The notes under the pieces: model-generated
The model's input: only the letters and a program-made list of their open reading frames with translations
Told to the model about the DNA's origin: nothing
The model's database searches: none
Part shown: piece after piece, positions 16,478-25,116 of the stretch
How the letters are laid out: each line of letters starts with the position of its first letter
Numbering within the stretch: position 1 is the stretch's first letter
Program-made: the position numbers and the translations under genes
From: VRUE01 sp963747765
Lineage (GTDB): Bacteria > Actinomycetota > Thermoleophilia > Solirubrobacterales > 70-9
DNA length: 64,000 nucleotides
Reading direction: 5' to 3'
NCBI GenBank assembly: GCA_963747765.1
Contig: CAVVGH010000007.1
Location: 248,001-312,000 of the forward strand

Positions 16478-17224
16478 ATGCCAAGACTCATTCCATTCCG
16501 GCTGGCCGCCGCGTGCGCGCTGGCCCTCCTTCTCACGCTTGCGGCCGCGGGGCCTGCCGCTGCCAAGCGGGTCCAGACGCAGCTGCGCGTGGTGGTCGGC
16601 CAGAAGGTGTTGGCGGACCAGGCCCTGCGAACCGGGACCACTCCGGTTCCCACCAGTCGTGCCGCAACCTGCTTCGGCAAGGACAAAGGCGGAAGCGGCA
16701 AGAAGGTGAAGGTCGCCGGGGCGACGCCGCTTGGGCTGCTCGCCCAGGCGGCGCACTCCACCGGCTCGCTGCAGCCGCTGCTGGTCACCGACGCCTTCTC
16801 CTTTGGGCTGGGGCTCTGTGCGATTGGGGGAATCGAAGCCAGCGGCGAAGGCTTCTGGCAGCTGCGGGTCAACCACAAGACCTCCGAAGTCGGAGGCGAT
16901 TCGGTCGAGTTGAAGCGTGGCGACAGCGTCCTCTGGTACCTGACGCCCAGCTTCGAAGCCTCAACCGGCGAGCTCTGGCTGAAGGCCCCGAAGCAGGCAA
17001 GGGCGGGCAAGCCGTTCGCGGTTCGCGTCTTCGCCTATGACGAAAAGGGCAAGCGCAAGCCGGCGGCCGGGGTGAGGGTCTCGGGTGCGAAGCGCAGCAC
17101 GAACGCGACCGGGCGGACGGTTGTGACGCTGCGGCACGCGGCCCGGCTGATCGCCCGCAACGGCAAGTACATCCCCTCCAACCGGGCGGCGGTCTGCGTC
17201 GGCCGGAGGTGCCCGCGAGGCTAG
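16478..17224 (+). CDS. Secreted DUF4430 (transcobalamin beta-domain-like) protein
   Basis: 248 aa. The signal peptide is about residues 1-29 (ALALLLTLAAAGPAAA). The DUF4430-type segment covers about 33-160 with FWQLRVNHK (126-134) and GDSVLWYL (148-155), the strand pair characteristic of the beta-domain of intrinsic factor and transcobalamin. Two cysteines (C65, C114) could form a disulfide. A second, Ig-like beta region follows (about 165-245). No membrane anchor, so it is released or held by partners. First gene after the cobalamin riboswitch; a role as an extracellular cobalamin-binding component is inferred from fold plus riboswitch. Confidence 0.8.
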   Translation: MPRLIPFRLAAACALALLLTLAAAGPAAAKRVQTQLRVVVGQKVLADQALRTGTTPVPTSRAATCFGKDKGGSGKKVKVAGATPLGLLAQAAHSTGSLQPLLVTDAFSFGLGLCAIGGIEASGEGFWQLRVNHKTSEVGGDSVELKRGDSVLWYLTPSFEASTGELWLKAPKQARAGKPFAVRVFAYDEKGKRKPAAGVRVSGAKRSTNATGRTVVTLRHAARLIARNGKYIPSNRAAVCVGRRCPRG

Positions 17225-17273
17225 GGGCGCGGCCACGTTCTGGCGAACGAGACACGCAGTCGCCCGCCGAGGC

Positions 17274-18179
17274 GTGGCGGTCGCGATCGCGCTGCTCTTT
17301 GCGGCGCTCGCGGCCGCCGGCTGCGGTCTCGGCGCGGGCCGGGAGGTGGGGGAGGTCTCGTTGACGGTAACCCGCGACTTCGGCGCCAAGCGCCTGGTGG
17401 GGCCGGCACGCGATCGCGTCGTCGAATCCGACACGGTGATGCGAGTATTGGATCGCAACGCCGAAATATCCACCCACTACGGCGGCGCCTTCGTGCAATC
17501 GATCGACGGCCTGGAGGGCGCGCGGCGAGGCGGGCGGCCCTACGATTGGTTCTTCTATGTGAACGGTCTATGGGCGCCGGTTGGAGCCGCCGAGTACGCG
17601 CTGCACGGTGGGGAGGCGATCTGGTGGGACTACCGGGACTGGTCCGCCTCCGAGCGGGTGTCGGCGCTGGTCGGTTCGTGGCCACAGCCCTTTGCCGGCG
17701 GCTACGAAGGGAGCCGGCACCCGACAGCGGTCGGTTGTCGGAGTGGGGGCGCTGCCTGCGCCCTGGTACGGCGCCGTCTGCGCGGCGCCGGCGCCGCGCT
17801 GGTGCCGACCGGGAGCCCGGGGTCGATCCGCCTGTTGGTCGGGTCCTGGGCGCGGGTTCGCCGCGACCCGGTGGCGGCGACGATCGAGGCCGGTCCGCAG
17901 ACCAGTGGGGTCTATGCGGACTTCGTCCGCCGGGGTCGGGGCTTCGAGCTGGTTGGGCTCGACGAAGGGGGCGATCCGGCGCGGCGGTTCGATCGCGGCG
18001 CGGGCCTGGTGGCGGCGACACGCGAGGGCGACGCGCCGCCGCTCTGGATCGTTACGGGGACGAACGCCGCCGGAGCCCTGGCCGCGGCGCGGTTGCTCGA
18101 CACCGCCGCGTTGCGCGATCGTTTCGCGGTGGCTTCGAACGGGGGAATGGAGATCCCGTTGCCGGTGGAGGCGGGGTGA
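17274..18179 (+). CDS. DUF4430 lipoprotein
   Basis: 301 aa, GTG start. Signal peptide with a lipobox ending LAAAGC, so Cys17 would be lipidated. The DUF4430 domain spans about residues 25-125 and is very clear: FVQSIDGLEG, DWFFYVNGLW (91-100), GAAEYAL and IWWDYRDW (116-123). A second domain (about 135-300) of unknown type begins after a proline-rich joint. It is expected on the outer face of the membrane, next to the ECF transporter encoded downstream. No better start exists upstream. Confidence 0.85.
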   Translation: MAVAIALLFAALAAAGCGLGAGREVGEVSLTVTRDFGAKRLVGPARDRVVESDTVMRVLDRNAEISTHYGGAFVQSIDGLEGARRGGRPYDWFFYVNGLWAPVGAAEYALHGGEAIWWDYRDWSASERVSALVGSWPQPFAGGYEGSRHPTAVGCRSGGAACALVRRRLRGAGAALVPTGSPGSIRLLVGSWARVRRDPVAATIEAGPQTSGVYADFVRRGRGFELVGLDEGGDPARRFDRGAGLVAATREGDAPPLWIVTGTNAAGALAAARLLDTAALRDRFAVASNGGMEIPLPVEAG

Positions 18180-18183
18180 CGCG

Positions 18184-19101
18184 GTGAGATCGCCGTTCGC
18201 CTACACGCCGCGACCCGGCCTGCTCCAGGTGGCGTCGCCGGGTGCCGCCGTTTCCTACCTTGGCTCGCTGGTCGTCGTCGCGTTCCTGTTTTCGAGCCCG
18301 ATCGTGCTCGTCGCGGTCGCCGTCGCGGCCGCGGTTGCGGGGACGATCGCCGGCGCCGGAGGCGCGGTGCGCTGGGCATTGCGCATGGGTATCGCTCTGG
18401 CCCTGCTGATGGTGGTCGTGAACGCCCTGGTCGTCGATCGGGGCCAGACCGTGCTCGCCCGGCTCGGCGAGTGGCCGCTGCTCGGCAGGATCGACGTCAC
18501 CGCCGAGGCGCTTGTCGCCGGGGCGGCGATCGGCCTGCGTGCCGCAGCCGTGATGATCGCCTTCGCCGTCTACTCGGCCTGCGTCGACCCCGACCGCGTG
18601 CTGCGGGCGCTGCGACCGCTGGCCGGGCGTTCGGCGCTGACCGCGGCGCTGATCTCCCGCCTCGCCCCGGTCGCCGCCGCGGACGCCACCCGCATTCGAG
18701 AGGCCGCGGGCCTGCGGGGCCCCGCCGCCGCGCCGGTCGGTCGGGGTGCTCTGGTGCGCCGCATTCTCGCCGGCTCGCTCGACCGTGCCGTCGACGTGGC
18801 GGCGACGCTGGAGTTGCGCGGCTACGGAATCGACGCTCCCCGGGCAGGGCGGTCCCGCTCCCGTTCACGCCATGACGTCCGCTTTTACGCGACGGCCGCC
18901 GCTGTCCTGAGTGCGGCGCTGGCCGCGAAGGCGCTTGGCGGCGATGCGTTCGACCCCTACCCGACGGTGGAGATCGGCCTGGGGGCACCGACCGTCGCGC
19001 TGACTGTGGTGATTCTCGCCGCCGGTTTCGCACCGCTGCGGTGGAGGCCGCGTCCGGCCCGTTTCGCCCGCGCGCCGCAGCGGGAGGCATCGCGTGCCTG
19101 A
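18184..19101 (+). CDS. ECF transporter T component (EcfT/CbiQ family)
   Basis: 305-aa integral membrane protein that couples the ATPases to the substrate-binding S component. It has multiple hydrophobic segments (VVVAFLFSSPIVLVAVAVAA, ALALLMVVVNALVV, AAVMIAFAVYSA and two near the C-terminus). The two cytoplasmic coupling motifs that bind the ATPases are visible as EAAGLRGP and ATLELRGYG. It starts 4 bp after the lipoprotein stop and overlaps the ATPase gene by 8 bp, so it is part of the riboswitch operon. Confidence 0.88.
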   Translation: MRSPFAYTPRPGLLQVASPGAAVSYLGSLVVVAFLFSSPIVLVAVAVAAAVAGTIAGAGGAVRWALRMGIALALLMVVVNALVVDRGQTVLARLGEWPLLGRIDVTAEALVAGAAIGLRAAAVMIAFAVYSACVDPDRVLRALRPLAGRSALTAALISRLAPVAAADATRIREAAGLRGPAAAPVGRGALVRRILAGSLDRAVDVAATLELRGYGIDAPRAGRSRSRSRHDVRFYATAAAVLSAALAAKALGGDAFDPYPTVEIGLGAPTVALTVVILAAGFAPLRWRPRPARFARAPQREASRA

Positions 19102-20860
19102 CATCGCAGCCCCCACACGCCCGGCGCGCGCCCTGTCCATCGAGGGGCTCAGCTACTCCTACCCCAAGGCCATCGGCCCAGCGCTGAAGCAGGTCTCGGT
19201 GCAGCTTGCGACCGGGGAGTTCGCGGTGCTTGCCGGTCGCTCGACCAGCGGCAAGTCGACGCTCTTGCGGGCGGCGTGCGGGCTCGTGCCCCACTTCCAC
19301 GGTGGCCAGCTCGAGGGCAGCGTGCGGGTGGGGGGGATGGATGCGTTGGCATGCGGTCCGGGAGAGCTCGCCACGGCGGTCGGCTACGTCGCCCAGGAGC
19401 CCGAGACGCAGGTGGTCTCGACCACGGTCGCAGCGGAGATCGAGTTGCCGCTCGAGATGCGGGGGGAGCGTCCCGCGTTTCGCGCGCGCGCGGTCGAGGA
19501 GGTTGCCCTGTCGCTTGCGATCGCGCATCTGCTCGACAGGACCGTCGACTCGCTGTCGGGCGGTGAGCTTCAGCGGGTGGCCCTCGCCGCGGCGCTTGTC
19601 ACCCGTCCCGGGCTGGTCCTCCTCGACGAGCCGACCTCGCAGCTCGACCCGGTCGCCGGCGACGAGCTGATCTGGTTGCTGCGGCGGCTCAACGAGGAGT
19701 GGGGGGTGACGGTCCTGCTCGCCGAGCACCGCCTCGAGCGGTGCCTGCCCGCCGCGGACCGGGTGATCGCGATGGACGCCGGTACCGTCTCCTTCGACGG
19801 CACTCCGCGCGACTTCCTCGCCTGGGCGCAGCGCTCCGACCCGGCCCTGGAGACCCCCGCCGCCCGTCTTTTCTCGCTGGCCGGAATCGACCCGCTTCCG
19901 GTCGGCGTCCGCGATGCCCGCCAGATCCTCGCTTCGGAGAGACGGCGGGAAGGAGGGGTCGGGGGGTCCGCCCGGGCGCTGGGTTTTTCGCCGCCGAGTC
20001 CCCGTCTCTCGCCCGCCGATCTGTGTGAAAAACAGGACGCCGCCCCCGCGCAGACCCCCCGACCCCCCCTCACCGCAGTCGCCGTCGACGCTCGGGACCT
20101 GTGGGTCGAGCTGGAGAGTGGCGATGCGATCCGGGATGTACTGCGGGGCATCGACCTACGGGTTCAGCGGGGCGAGCGGATTGCCCTGATGGGGCGCAAC
20201 GGGGCGGGCAAGAGCACCTTGCTGCGAACGCTGGCCGGGCTTGCTCGGCCGGTGCGCGGCAGGGTGGAGCTGTCCGCTGGAGTCGCGCTGCTCACCCAGA
20301 GCCCCGGTGACTATCTGGTGCGCGAGCGGGTCGGGGATGAGCTGCCGGGCGCCCCGGGGATGGCCGCGCTGCGAGCGCTGCAGCTGGAGCACGCGGTCGA
20401 CGCGGACCCGCGCGACCTCTCCGGCGGCGAGCGGCAGAGACTGGCGCTGGCGATCGCCTTGGCGGGACGGATGGAGGGAGAGCAACTGCCCGGGCTGGTG
20501 GCACTGGATGAGCCAACCCGGGGCATGGACCGGGCCCGCAAGCACGAGTTGGTGGAGCTGATCGCCGACCTCTCGCGGCGTCGGGCGGCGCTCGTCGTCG
20601 CCACGCACGACGTGGAGTTCGCGGCGGCCTTCGCGGACCGGGTGGTGCTGCTCGGCGATGGCGTTGCGATTGCCGACGGGCCGGCCGGCGAGCTGCTCTC
20701 AGGGGGCTGGTACTTCGCCACCGAGGTGGCCCGGGTGCTCGATCTTCCCGGGGTGATCACCCCCGAGCAGGGTGCGTTGCATCTCCCGGCGCCTGAACGG
20801 CAGCCGGGCGACCTTCTCTCGGATCCCGGGCGCCCGCGGGGCGGCGGGGAGGGCGGCTGA
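19094..20860 (+). CDS. ECF transporter ATPase, two ABC domains fused in one chain
   Basis: 588 aa replacing the usual EcfA1/EcfA2 pair. Domain 1: Walker A GRSTSGKST (48-56), signature LSGGELQR (154-161), Walker B LVLLDEP (174-180). Domain 2: Walker A GRNGAGKST (367-375), signature LSGGERQR (442-449), Walker B LVALDEP (468-474). A linker at about 280-325 is Pro/Ala-rich with no fold. The N-terminal Walker A has the unusual STS in place of NGS/NGA but keeps Gly-Lys-Ser. It powers the ECF-T/S complex encoded on either side. Confidence 0.92.
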   Translation: MPDIAAPTRPARALSIEGLSYSYPKAIGPALKQVSVQLATGEFAVLAGRSTSGKSTLLRAACGLVPHFHGGQLEGSVRVGGMDALACGPGELATAVGYVAQEPETQVVSTTVAAEIELPLEMRGERPAFRARAVEEVALSLAIAHLLDRTVDSLSGGELQRVALAAALVTRPGLVLLDEPTSQLDPVAGDELIWLLRRLNEEWGVTVLLAEHRLERCLPAADRVIAMDAGTVSFDGTPRDFLAWAQRSDPALETPAARLFSLAGIDPLPVGVRDARQILASERRREGGVGGSARALGFSPPSPRLSPADLCEKQDAAPAQTPRPPLTAVAVDARDLWVELESGDAIRDVLRGIDLRVQRGERIALMGRNGAGKSTLLRTLAGLARPVRGRVELSAGVALLTQSPGDYLVRERVGDELPGAPGMAALRALQLEHAVDADPRDLSGGERQRLALAIALAGRMEGEQLPGLVALDEPTRGMDRARKHELVELIADLSRRRAALVVATHDVEFAAAFADRVVLLGDGVAIADGPAGELLSGGWYFATEVARVLDLPGVITPEQGALHLPAPERQPGDLLSDPGRPRGGGEGG

Positions 20861-22774
20861 GTGTCCTGGGAGACGGCCAGCTTCCTGATCCTCGGCCTGG
20901 TTCTGCTTGGGGGCTTTGCCTGGTATGAGCGCACCCGCCCGACCTCGCAGGTCGTGGCGCTCGTCGCGGCACTCGCGGCTCTCGCGGTTGCCGGCCGGAT
21001 TGCTTTCGCCGCCTTCCCGAACCTGGTGGCCACCACGGACATCGTGATCTTCGCCGGCTACGCTCTCGGGCCGGCGCCGGGCTTTGCAGTTGGGGCGCTT
21101 GCCGGGCTGGTTTCGAACTTCTGGCTCGGGCAGGGGCCGTGGACGCCATGGCAGATGGCCGGCTGGGGCATGTGCGGGATCCTGGGGGCAGCACTCTCGC
21201 TTGGCGGACGCAACACAAGTCGCCTTACGATGGCCGCGGCGTGTGGGGTGGCTGGACTCGCCTACGGAGCTCTGATGAACTTCTCCCTGATGGCAACGTA
21301 TGGAGGCGACCTCTCGGTGCAGCGATTCCTGGCCCTCGAGTCGCGCGCCGTACCCTTCGATGTCGTGCACGCGGTCGGCAACGTGACGCTCGCGCTGGTC
21401 GCCGGGCCGGCGATGGTGCAGATGCTGATCCGCTTCCGCGAGCGGTTTCGGTGGCGCATTTCTACGACGGTCACCGCTCTGCTGGTCCTGATGGCGGGAA
21501 CGTCTGTCCTGCCCACCCACGCACAGGCCTCGGGGGTGAACAGCGCCGCACGCTGGTTGATCTCGGTCCAGAACCGCGACGGTGGATGGGGCGCGTCGCC
21601 GGACCGCGACTCGAGCTCCGCGATCACCGGCTGGGTGATGCTGGGCCTGGAGGCCGCCGGTCGAAACCCGCTCGACATCGCGCGCGGGGGCCAGACCCCG
21701 GTTGCCTTTCTGCGCGGGCACCTTCAAGAATTGGGCAGCAGCGGCGATTTCGCCCGCACGATCCTCGCCCTGGAGGGGGCGGGTGTCGATTCGCGCTCCT
21801 TTGGGGGCCGCGATCTCGTCGCCGCGCTGGTCAAGCGTCGGCGCAGCGACGGCTCCTTCGAAGGCTGGCCAAACTCGACGGCGTTCGGCGCGATGGCTCT
21901 GCGGGCCGCGGGCGAGACGGCCGGCCTGGATCGCTCGCTTTCGTGGCTCGACAATGTGCAGAACGACGATGGGGGGTGGGGTGACCTGCCCGACGCGTCG
22001 AGCACGGCGGACGGAACCGGCGCCGTCATGCAGGCGATGCCCAACACCGCGGCCGCCCACAACGGGCTCGGCTACCTGCGCAAGGTTCAGCGTCCGAGCG
22101 GAGGCTTCGCCCTGGGTGGCTCCGGCGGCGTGAACGCGCAGTCCACCGCCTGGGCGGTGCAGGGCATGCTCGCGGTTGGCGCCGACCCCGCAAAGGCGGG
22201 AGCGGGCGACAAGAGCGCGCTTGAGTACCTGGCCGCCCGCCAGGCCGGCGACGGTCACTACAGGTACTCGTCCTCCAGCGATCAGACAGCGGTGTGGGTG
22301 ACCGGTCAGGTCCTCGCTGCGGTTGCGGGCAAGCCCTATCCGATCTCGCCGGTATCGCGCCGGGTGAGCTCCCTGCCCGGATTCGACAGCGCCCCGCAGT
22401 CGACGCCTTCCACCAATGCAACGCCGCCATCGTCGACGTCGGACATCCTCAAGGCGCTGCGCGAAAACGGCGCCTCGACCGGCAACGGCCAGTACTACGG
22501 CGCGCCGTCGACCAACTCGAGTCCGGCCAAGCCGCAGTCGACCAAGCCGCCCGCGACAAGCGGCAGCCCGGCCGCGCCGGGGACGTCGGGAACCTCTGTG
22601 CCCGAAGCACAGGCGGATGCCGCCCCGGCGGAGCCGAGCTCACCTCCGGCCGCGCCGTTCACCGTGAGCGAAAGCCCCAGCCCGAGCCCCTGGGCTCCAC
22701 TGGGGGTCGGCCTTGGCACGGGTGGTCTCGCGCTCGGCTGTGTGGTGCTGCTCGGCCGTCGCTTTGGCTGGTAG
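20861..22774 (+). CDS. ECF S component fused to an extracellular terpenoid-cyclase-like toroid and C-terminal anchor
   Basis: 637 aa. Residues 1-200 hold about six membrane helices of an ECF substrate-binding component (ATTDIVIFAGYALG, LAGLVSNFWLGQGPWTPWQM, LMNFSLMATYGG). A further hydrophobic helix (about 202-222) exports the next domain. Residues 226-490 carry alpha/alpha-toroid repeats of the prenyltransferase/squalene-cyclase type: QNRDGGWG (237), RRSDGSFEGW (327), QNDDGGWG (367), QRPSGGFALGG (410), QAGDGHYRY (461). A Pro/Ser/Thr-rich spacer (about 505-605) leads to a C-terminal membrane helix (about 612-632). The repeats lack the acidic DxDD motif of cyclases, so it is unlikely to be an enzyme. 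The same clan forms the alpha-domain of intrinsic factor; cobalamin binding is inferred from this and from the riboswitch. Confidence 0.85.
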   Translation: MSWETASFLILGLVLLGGFAWYERTRPTSQVVALVAALAALAVAGRIAFAAFPNLVATTDIVIFAGYALGPAPGFAVGALAGLVSNFWLGQGPWTPWQMAGWGMCGILGAALSLGGRNTSRLTMAAACGVAGLAYGALMNFSLMATYGGDLSVQRFLALESRAVPFDVVHAVGNVTLALVAGPAMVQMLIRFRERFRWRISTTVTALLVLMAGTSVLPTHAQASGVNSAARWLISVQNRDGGWGASPDRDSSSAITGWVMLGLEAAGRNPLDIARGGQTPVAFLRGHLQELGSSGDFARTILALEGAGVDSRSFGGRDLVAALVKRRRSDGSFEGWPNSTAFGAMALRAAGETAGLDRSLSWLDNVQNDDGGWGDLPDASSTADGTGAVMQAMPNTAAAHNGLGYLRKVQRPSGGFALGGSGGVNAQSTAWAVQGMLAVGADPAKAGAGDKSALEYLAARQAGDGHYRYSSSSDQTAVWVTGQVLAAVAGKPYPISPVSRRVSSLPGFDSAPQSTPSTNATPPSSTSDILKALRENGASTGNGQYYGAPSTNSSPAKPQSTKPPATSGSPAAPGTSGTSVPEAQADAAPAEPSSPPAAPFTVSESPSPSPWAPLGVGLGTGGLALGCVVLLGRRFGW

Positions 22775-22807
22775 CCAACCTGGCGGGTTGGCGAGGCGGG
22801 AGGCCTA

Positions 22808-22813
22808 TACGCT
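22808..22813 (+). promoter_or_regulatory. -10 hexamer TACGCT for the nitroreductase gene
   Basis: TACGCT plus 7 nt to ATG 22821. It separates the nitroreductase from the riboswitch operon. Confidence 0.55.
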
Positions 22814-22820
22814 CGGGGAC

Positions 22821-23330
22821 ATGGATGTCGAGACCGCAATCCGCACCAGGCGCACGCACAAGGCGTTCGGCTCGGAGCGACTGAGCCGCGAGGAGATCGA
22901 GGGGCTTCTGGACCTGGCCCGGTGGGCGCCCAACCACCACCTGACGGCACCGTGGCGATTCCGCGTCGTGGGGCCGGAGGCGCTCGCCCGCCTCAAGGAC
23001 GCCGCCGGCCCGGAGGGCGCCGACAAGCTCGATCGCGCCCCGACGCTGATCGTCGTCTCCTGCGCGTCCGAGGGTGATCCGGTCCAGGTCGAGGAGGACC
23101 TTCATGCAACCGCCGTCGCCTCCTACATCGTCCTGCTGGCAGCGCACGCGAGGGGCCTGGCGGGCTACTGGCGCACGCCGGTCGTGCTGCGAACCGAGGA
23201 GGGACGAGAGGCGGTGGGGCTGCCCTCCGGCGAGCGCTTCGTCGGCCTCCTGCATCTCGGCCAGCCGCGCCAGGAGAAAGCGCCCCCTCCGCGTCCGCCG
23301 GTAGAGCAGACAACCATCTTCCTGCCATGA
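22821..23330 (+). CDS. Nitroreductase-family flavoprotein
   Basis: 169 aa, FMN-dependent oxidoreductase fold. The N-terminus IRTRRTHKAF, then LLDLARWAPNHHLTAPWRFRVV and LLAAHARGLAGYW, matches the short YdjA-like nitroreductases. Although it follows the B12 operon, it is too short and lacks features I would expect of BluB, the lower-ligand synthase, so I do not assign it to B12 synthesis. It has its own TACGCT promoter, and its stop codon overlaps a run of 24-bp repeats. Confidence 0.85.
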   Translation: MDVETAIRTRRTHKAFGSERLSREEIEGLLDLARWAPNHHLTAPWRFRVVGPEALARLKDAAGPEGADKLDRAPTLIVVSCASEGDPVQVEEDLHATAVASYIVLLAAHARGLAGYWRTPVVLRTEEGREAVGLPSGERFVGLLHLGQPRQEKAPPPRPPVEQTTIFLP

Positions 23331-23392
23331 CCGCAGCCCGCCGAACTTCCATGACCGCAGCCCGCCGAACTTCCATGACCGCAGCCCGCCGA
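23327..23392. repeat. 24-bp tandem repeat (2.75 units), potentially encoding MTAARRTS units
   Basis: Units start at 23327, 23351 and 23375 with ATGACCGCAGCCCGCCGAAC. Each unit begins with an ATG, so the array forms a 29-codon frame (23327-23416) that overlaps the nitroreductase stop as ATGA and ends inside glpD. Whether it is translated is unknown; it could also be a simple replication-slippage array. Confidence 0.75.
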
Positions 23393-23400
23393 AGACGGAA

Positions 23401-25095
23401 GTGGCTCGCGTGCTGAGTCGTGCCGCGGCCCTGGAGGCGATTGCCGGGCGGCATTTCGAGGTCGTCGTAATCGGCGGTGGGATTACCGGCGCCGGTGTCG
23501 CGCTGGATGCCGCCTCGCGCGGGTACTCGGTGGCGCTCCTGGAGCGAGGCGATTACGCAGAGGGCACCTCAAGCCGTTCCTCGAAGATGGTCCACGGCGG
23601 CCTCCGCTACCTGCAGAACCTCGACCTGGGCCTGGTTCGCGAGGCGCTGCTGGAGCGCCAGCTGATGGTCCAGCTCGCGCCGCACCTCGTCTATCCCACC
23701 CCGTTCCTGGTTCCGGCCCTTGGGGAGGGCCGCCGCGACCGCCGCCTCGGCATCGGCCTGAACATGTATGACGTGATGGCGACGACGCGCGTCGGTCGGG
23801 GCCGTCGCGCGATGCGCGCCGCCAGGGATGAGGACGAGAGCCTCAGCTGGTCCCCCGATCGCCACCGGACGATCGACCGCGACGAGGTGCTCGAGATGAT
23901 CCCGGCGCTGGCCGCTCGCGACCCCAAGGACGCCTACCTCTTCTACGACTGCCAGACGGATGACGTCCGCCTCGTCCTGACCGTGCTCGGTGAGGCGGAG
24001 CGGTTCGGTGCGGTGATGCTCAACGGCGCCGAGGTGACCGAGATCCTCTCCGACGACGACGACGCCGGCGCGCGCGGCGTCGCCTTCCTGGAGGCCGAGT
24101 CGGGTGAGCGGCTCGAGGTTGGGGCGGACAACGTCGTCAACGCGACCGGCGTCTGGGCGGACCGGATACGCCCGGAGGAGGTGCGCGACGAGGAGGACGT
24201 GCCACGCATCTCTCCGAGTCGCGGCACCCATGTTCTGCTCGACCACGACGGCCTTTCGACCGGCTCCGCCGCCTGCATCGTCCCCGCCGGGGAGGGCCGG
24301 GCGATCTTTGCTCTGCCCTGGTACGGCCGCACCCTGATCGGCACGACGGACAACGACTTCGACGGTGACATCGACCATCCGCGTCCCGCCGAGGACGAAA
24401 TCGCCTACCTGCTCGACGCGGTGAACGAGTTCTTCGGGGGCTCCCTCGGGCAGTCCGACCTGGTCGGGGCGTTCGCCGGCGTGCGGCCGCTGATTTCAGC
24501 TGCGGACCCGAAGAAGTCGGTGGACATCTCGCGCAAAGCAGAGCTGTACGAGACCTCCTCGGGGATGCTGACGATCACCGGCGGCAAGCTGACCACGTGG
24601 CGCCCGATGGCCGAGCAGACGGTCGACCGGCTGGTCGAGCGAGAGGGCCGCGAGGCCCCCTGTCATACGACCGAGATCCCGCTCGGGATGGAGGCGCGGC
24701 CCGAGGATCTCGAGGCGCCTGAGGGCGTCAGCGAGGAGGCGGTGTCCCAGCTGGCGTTTCGCTACGGCCACGCCGCCAGGGCCGTGCTCGATCTCGCCTG
24801 GAAGGATCCCCAGCTGGCCGCGCCGATCGTCGATGGTTGCCCCGACCTGCTTGCGGAGACGGTCATCGCGGTGCGTCTCGAGCAGGCGCGCAGTGTCGCC
24901 GACGTTCTGCTGCGGCGCACGCGCTTGGGCATTCTCGCGGCGCCGGAGCTGCGCACGGCGGAGTCGGTCCGACCGGTGGCCGAGGCGATGGGCACCGAGC
25001 TCGGCTGGTCGCGGCGGCGCATCAGGCGCGAGGCGGAGGCCTGGCCGGTGGCCGCGGCAGCGGCGGGAATCGATCCCGCTGGTGCTGCCGCCTGA
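23401..25095 (+). CDS. glpD: Glycerol-3-phosphate dehydrogenase (FAD), aerobic type
   Basis: Membrane-associated enzyme that oxidises sn-glycerol 3-phosphate to dihydroxyacetone phosphate and feeds the quinone pool. 564 aa. FAD-binding VVVIGGGITGAGVALDAASRG is at the N-terminus, followed by SSRSSKMVHGGLRYLQ, a catalytic-domain segment SRGTHVLLDHDGL and LIGTTDNDFDGD, and GVRPLIS; the C-terminal helical region (about 400-560) is complete. GTG 23401 is the start that keeps a short leader before the FAD motif. Next to transaldolase, consistent with central carbon metabolism. Confidence 0.94.
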   Translation: MARVLSRAAALEAIAGRHFEVVVIGGGITGAGVALDAASRGYSVALLERGDYAEGTSSRSSKMVHGGLRYLQNLDLGLVREALLERQLMVQLAPHLVYPTPFLVPALGEGRRDRRLGIGLNMYDVMATTRVGRGRRAMRAARDEDESLSWSPDRHRTIDRDEVLEMIPALAARDPKDAYLFYDCQTDDVRLVLTVLGEAERFGAVMLNGAEVTEILSDDDDAGARGVAFLEAESGERLEVGADNVVNATGVWADRIRPEEVRDEEDVPRISPSRGTHVLLDHDGLSTGSAACIVPAGEGRAIFALPWYGRTLIGTTDNDFDGDIDHPRPAEDEIAYLLDAVNEFFGGSLGQSDLVGAFAGVRPLISAADPKKSVDISRKAELYETSSGMLTITGGKLTTWRPMAEQTVDRLVEREGREAPCHTTEIPLGMEARPEDLEAPEGVSEEAVSQLAFRYGHAARAVLDLAWKDPQLAAPIVDGCPDLLAETVIAVRLEQARSVADVLLRRTRLGILAAPELRTAESVRPVAEAMGTELGWSRRRIRREAEAWPVAAAAAGIDPAGAAA

Positions 25096-25103
25096 GACTT
25101 CAC

Positions 25104-25109
25104 TACCCT
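25104..25109 (+). promoter_or_regulatory. -10 hexamer TACCCT for the transaldolase gene
   Basis: TACCCT plus 7 nt to ATG 25117. Confidence 0.55.
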
Positions 25110-25116
25110 AGGCGCC

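Noticed and set aside
20861..22774. Squalene-hopene cyclase or prenyltransferase call for the S-component fusion
   Set aside because: Repeats are present but the catalytic DxDD motif is not, and the domain sits between membrane anchors of a transporter subunit.
22821..23330. BluB (5,6-dimethylbenzimidazole synthase) call for the nitroreductase
   Set aside because: Too short at 169 aa, and its N-terminus matches YdjA-like nitroreductases; adjacency to the B12 operon alone is not enough.
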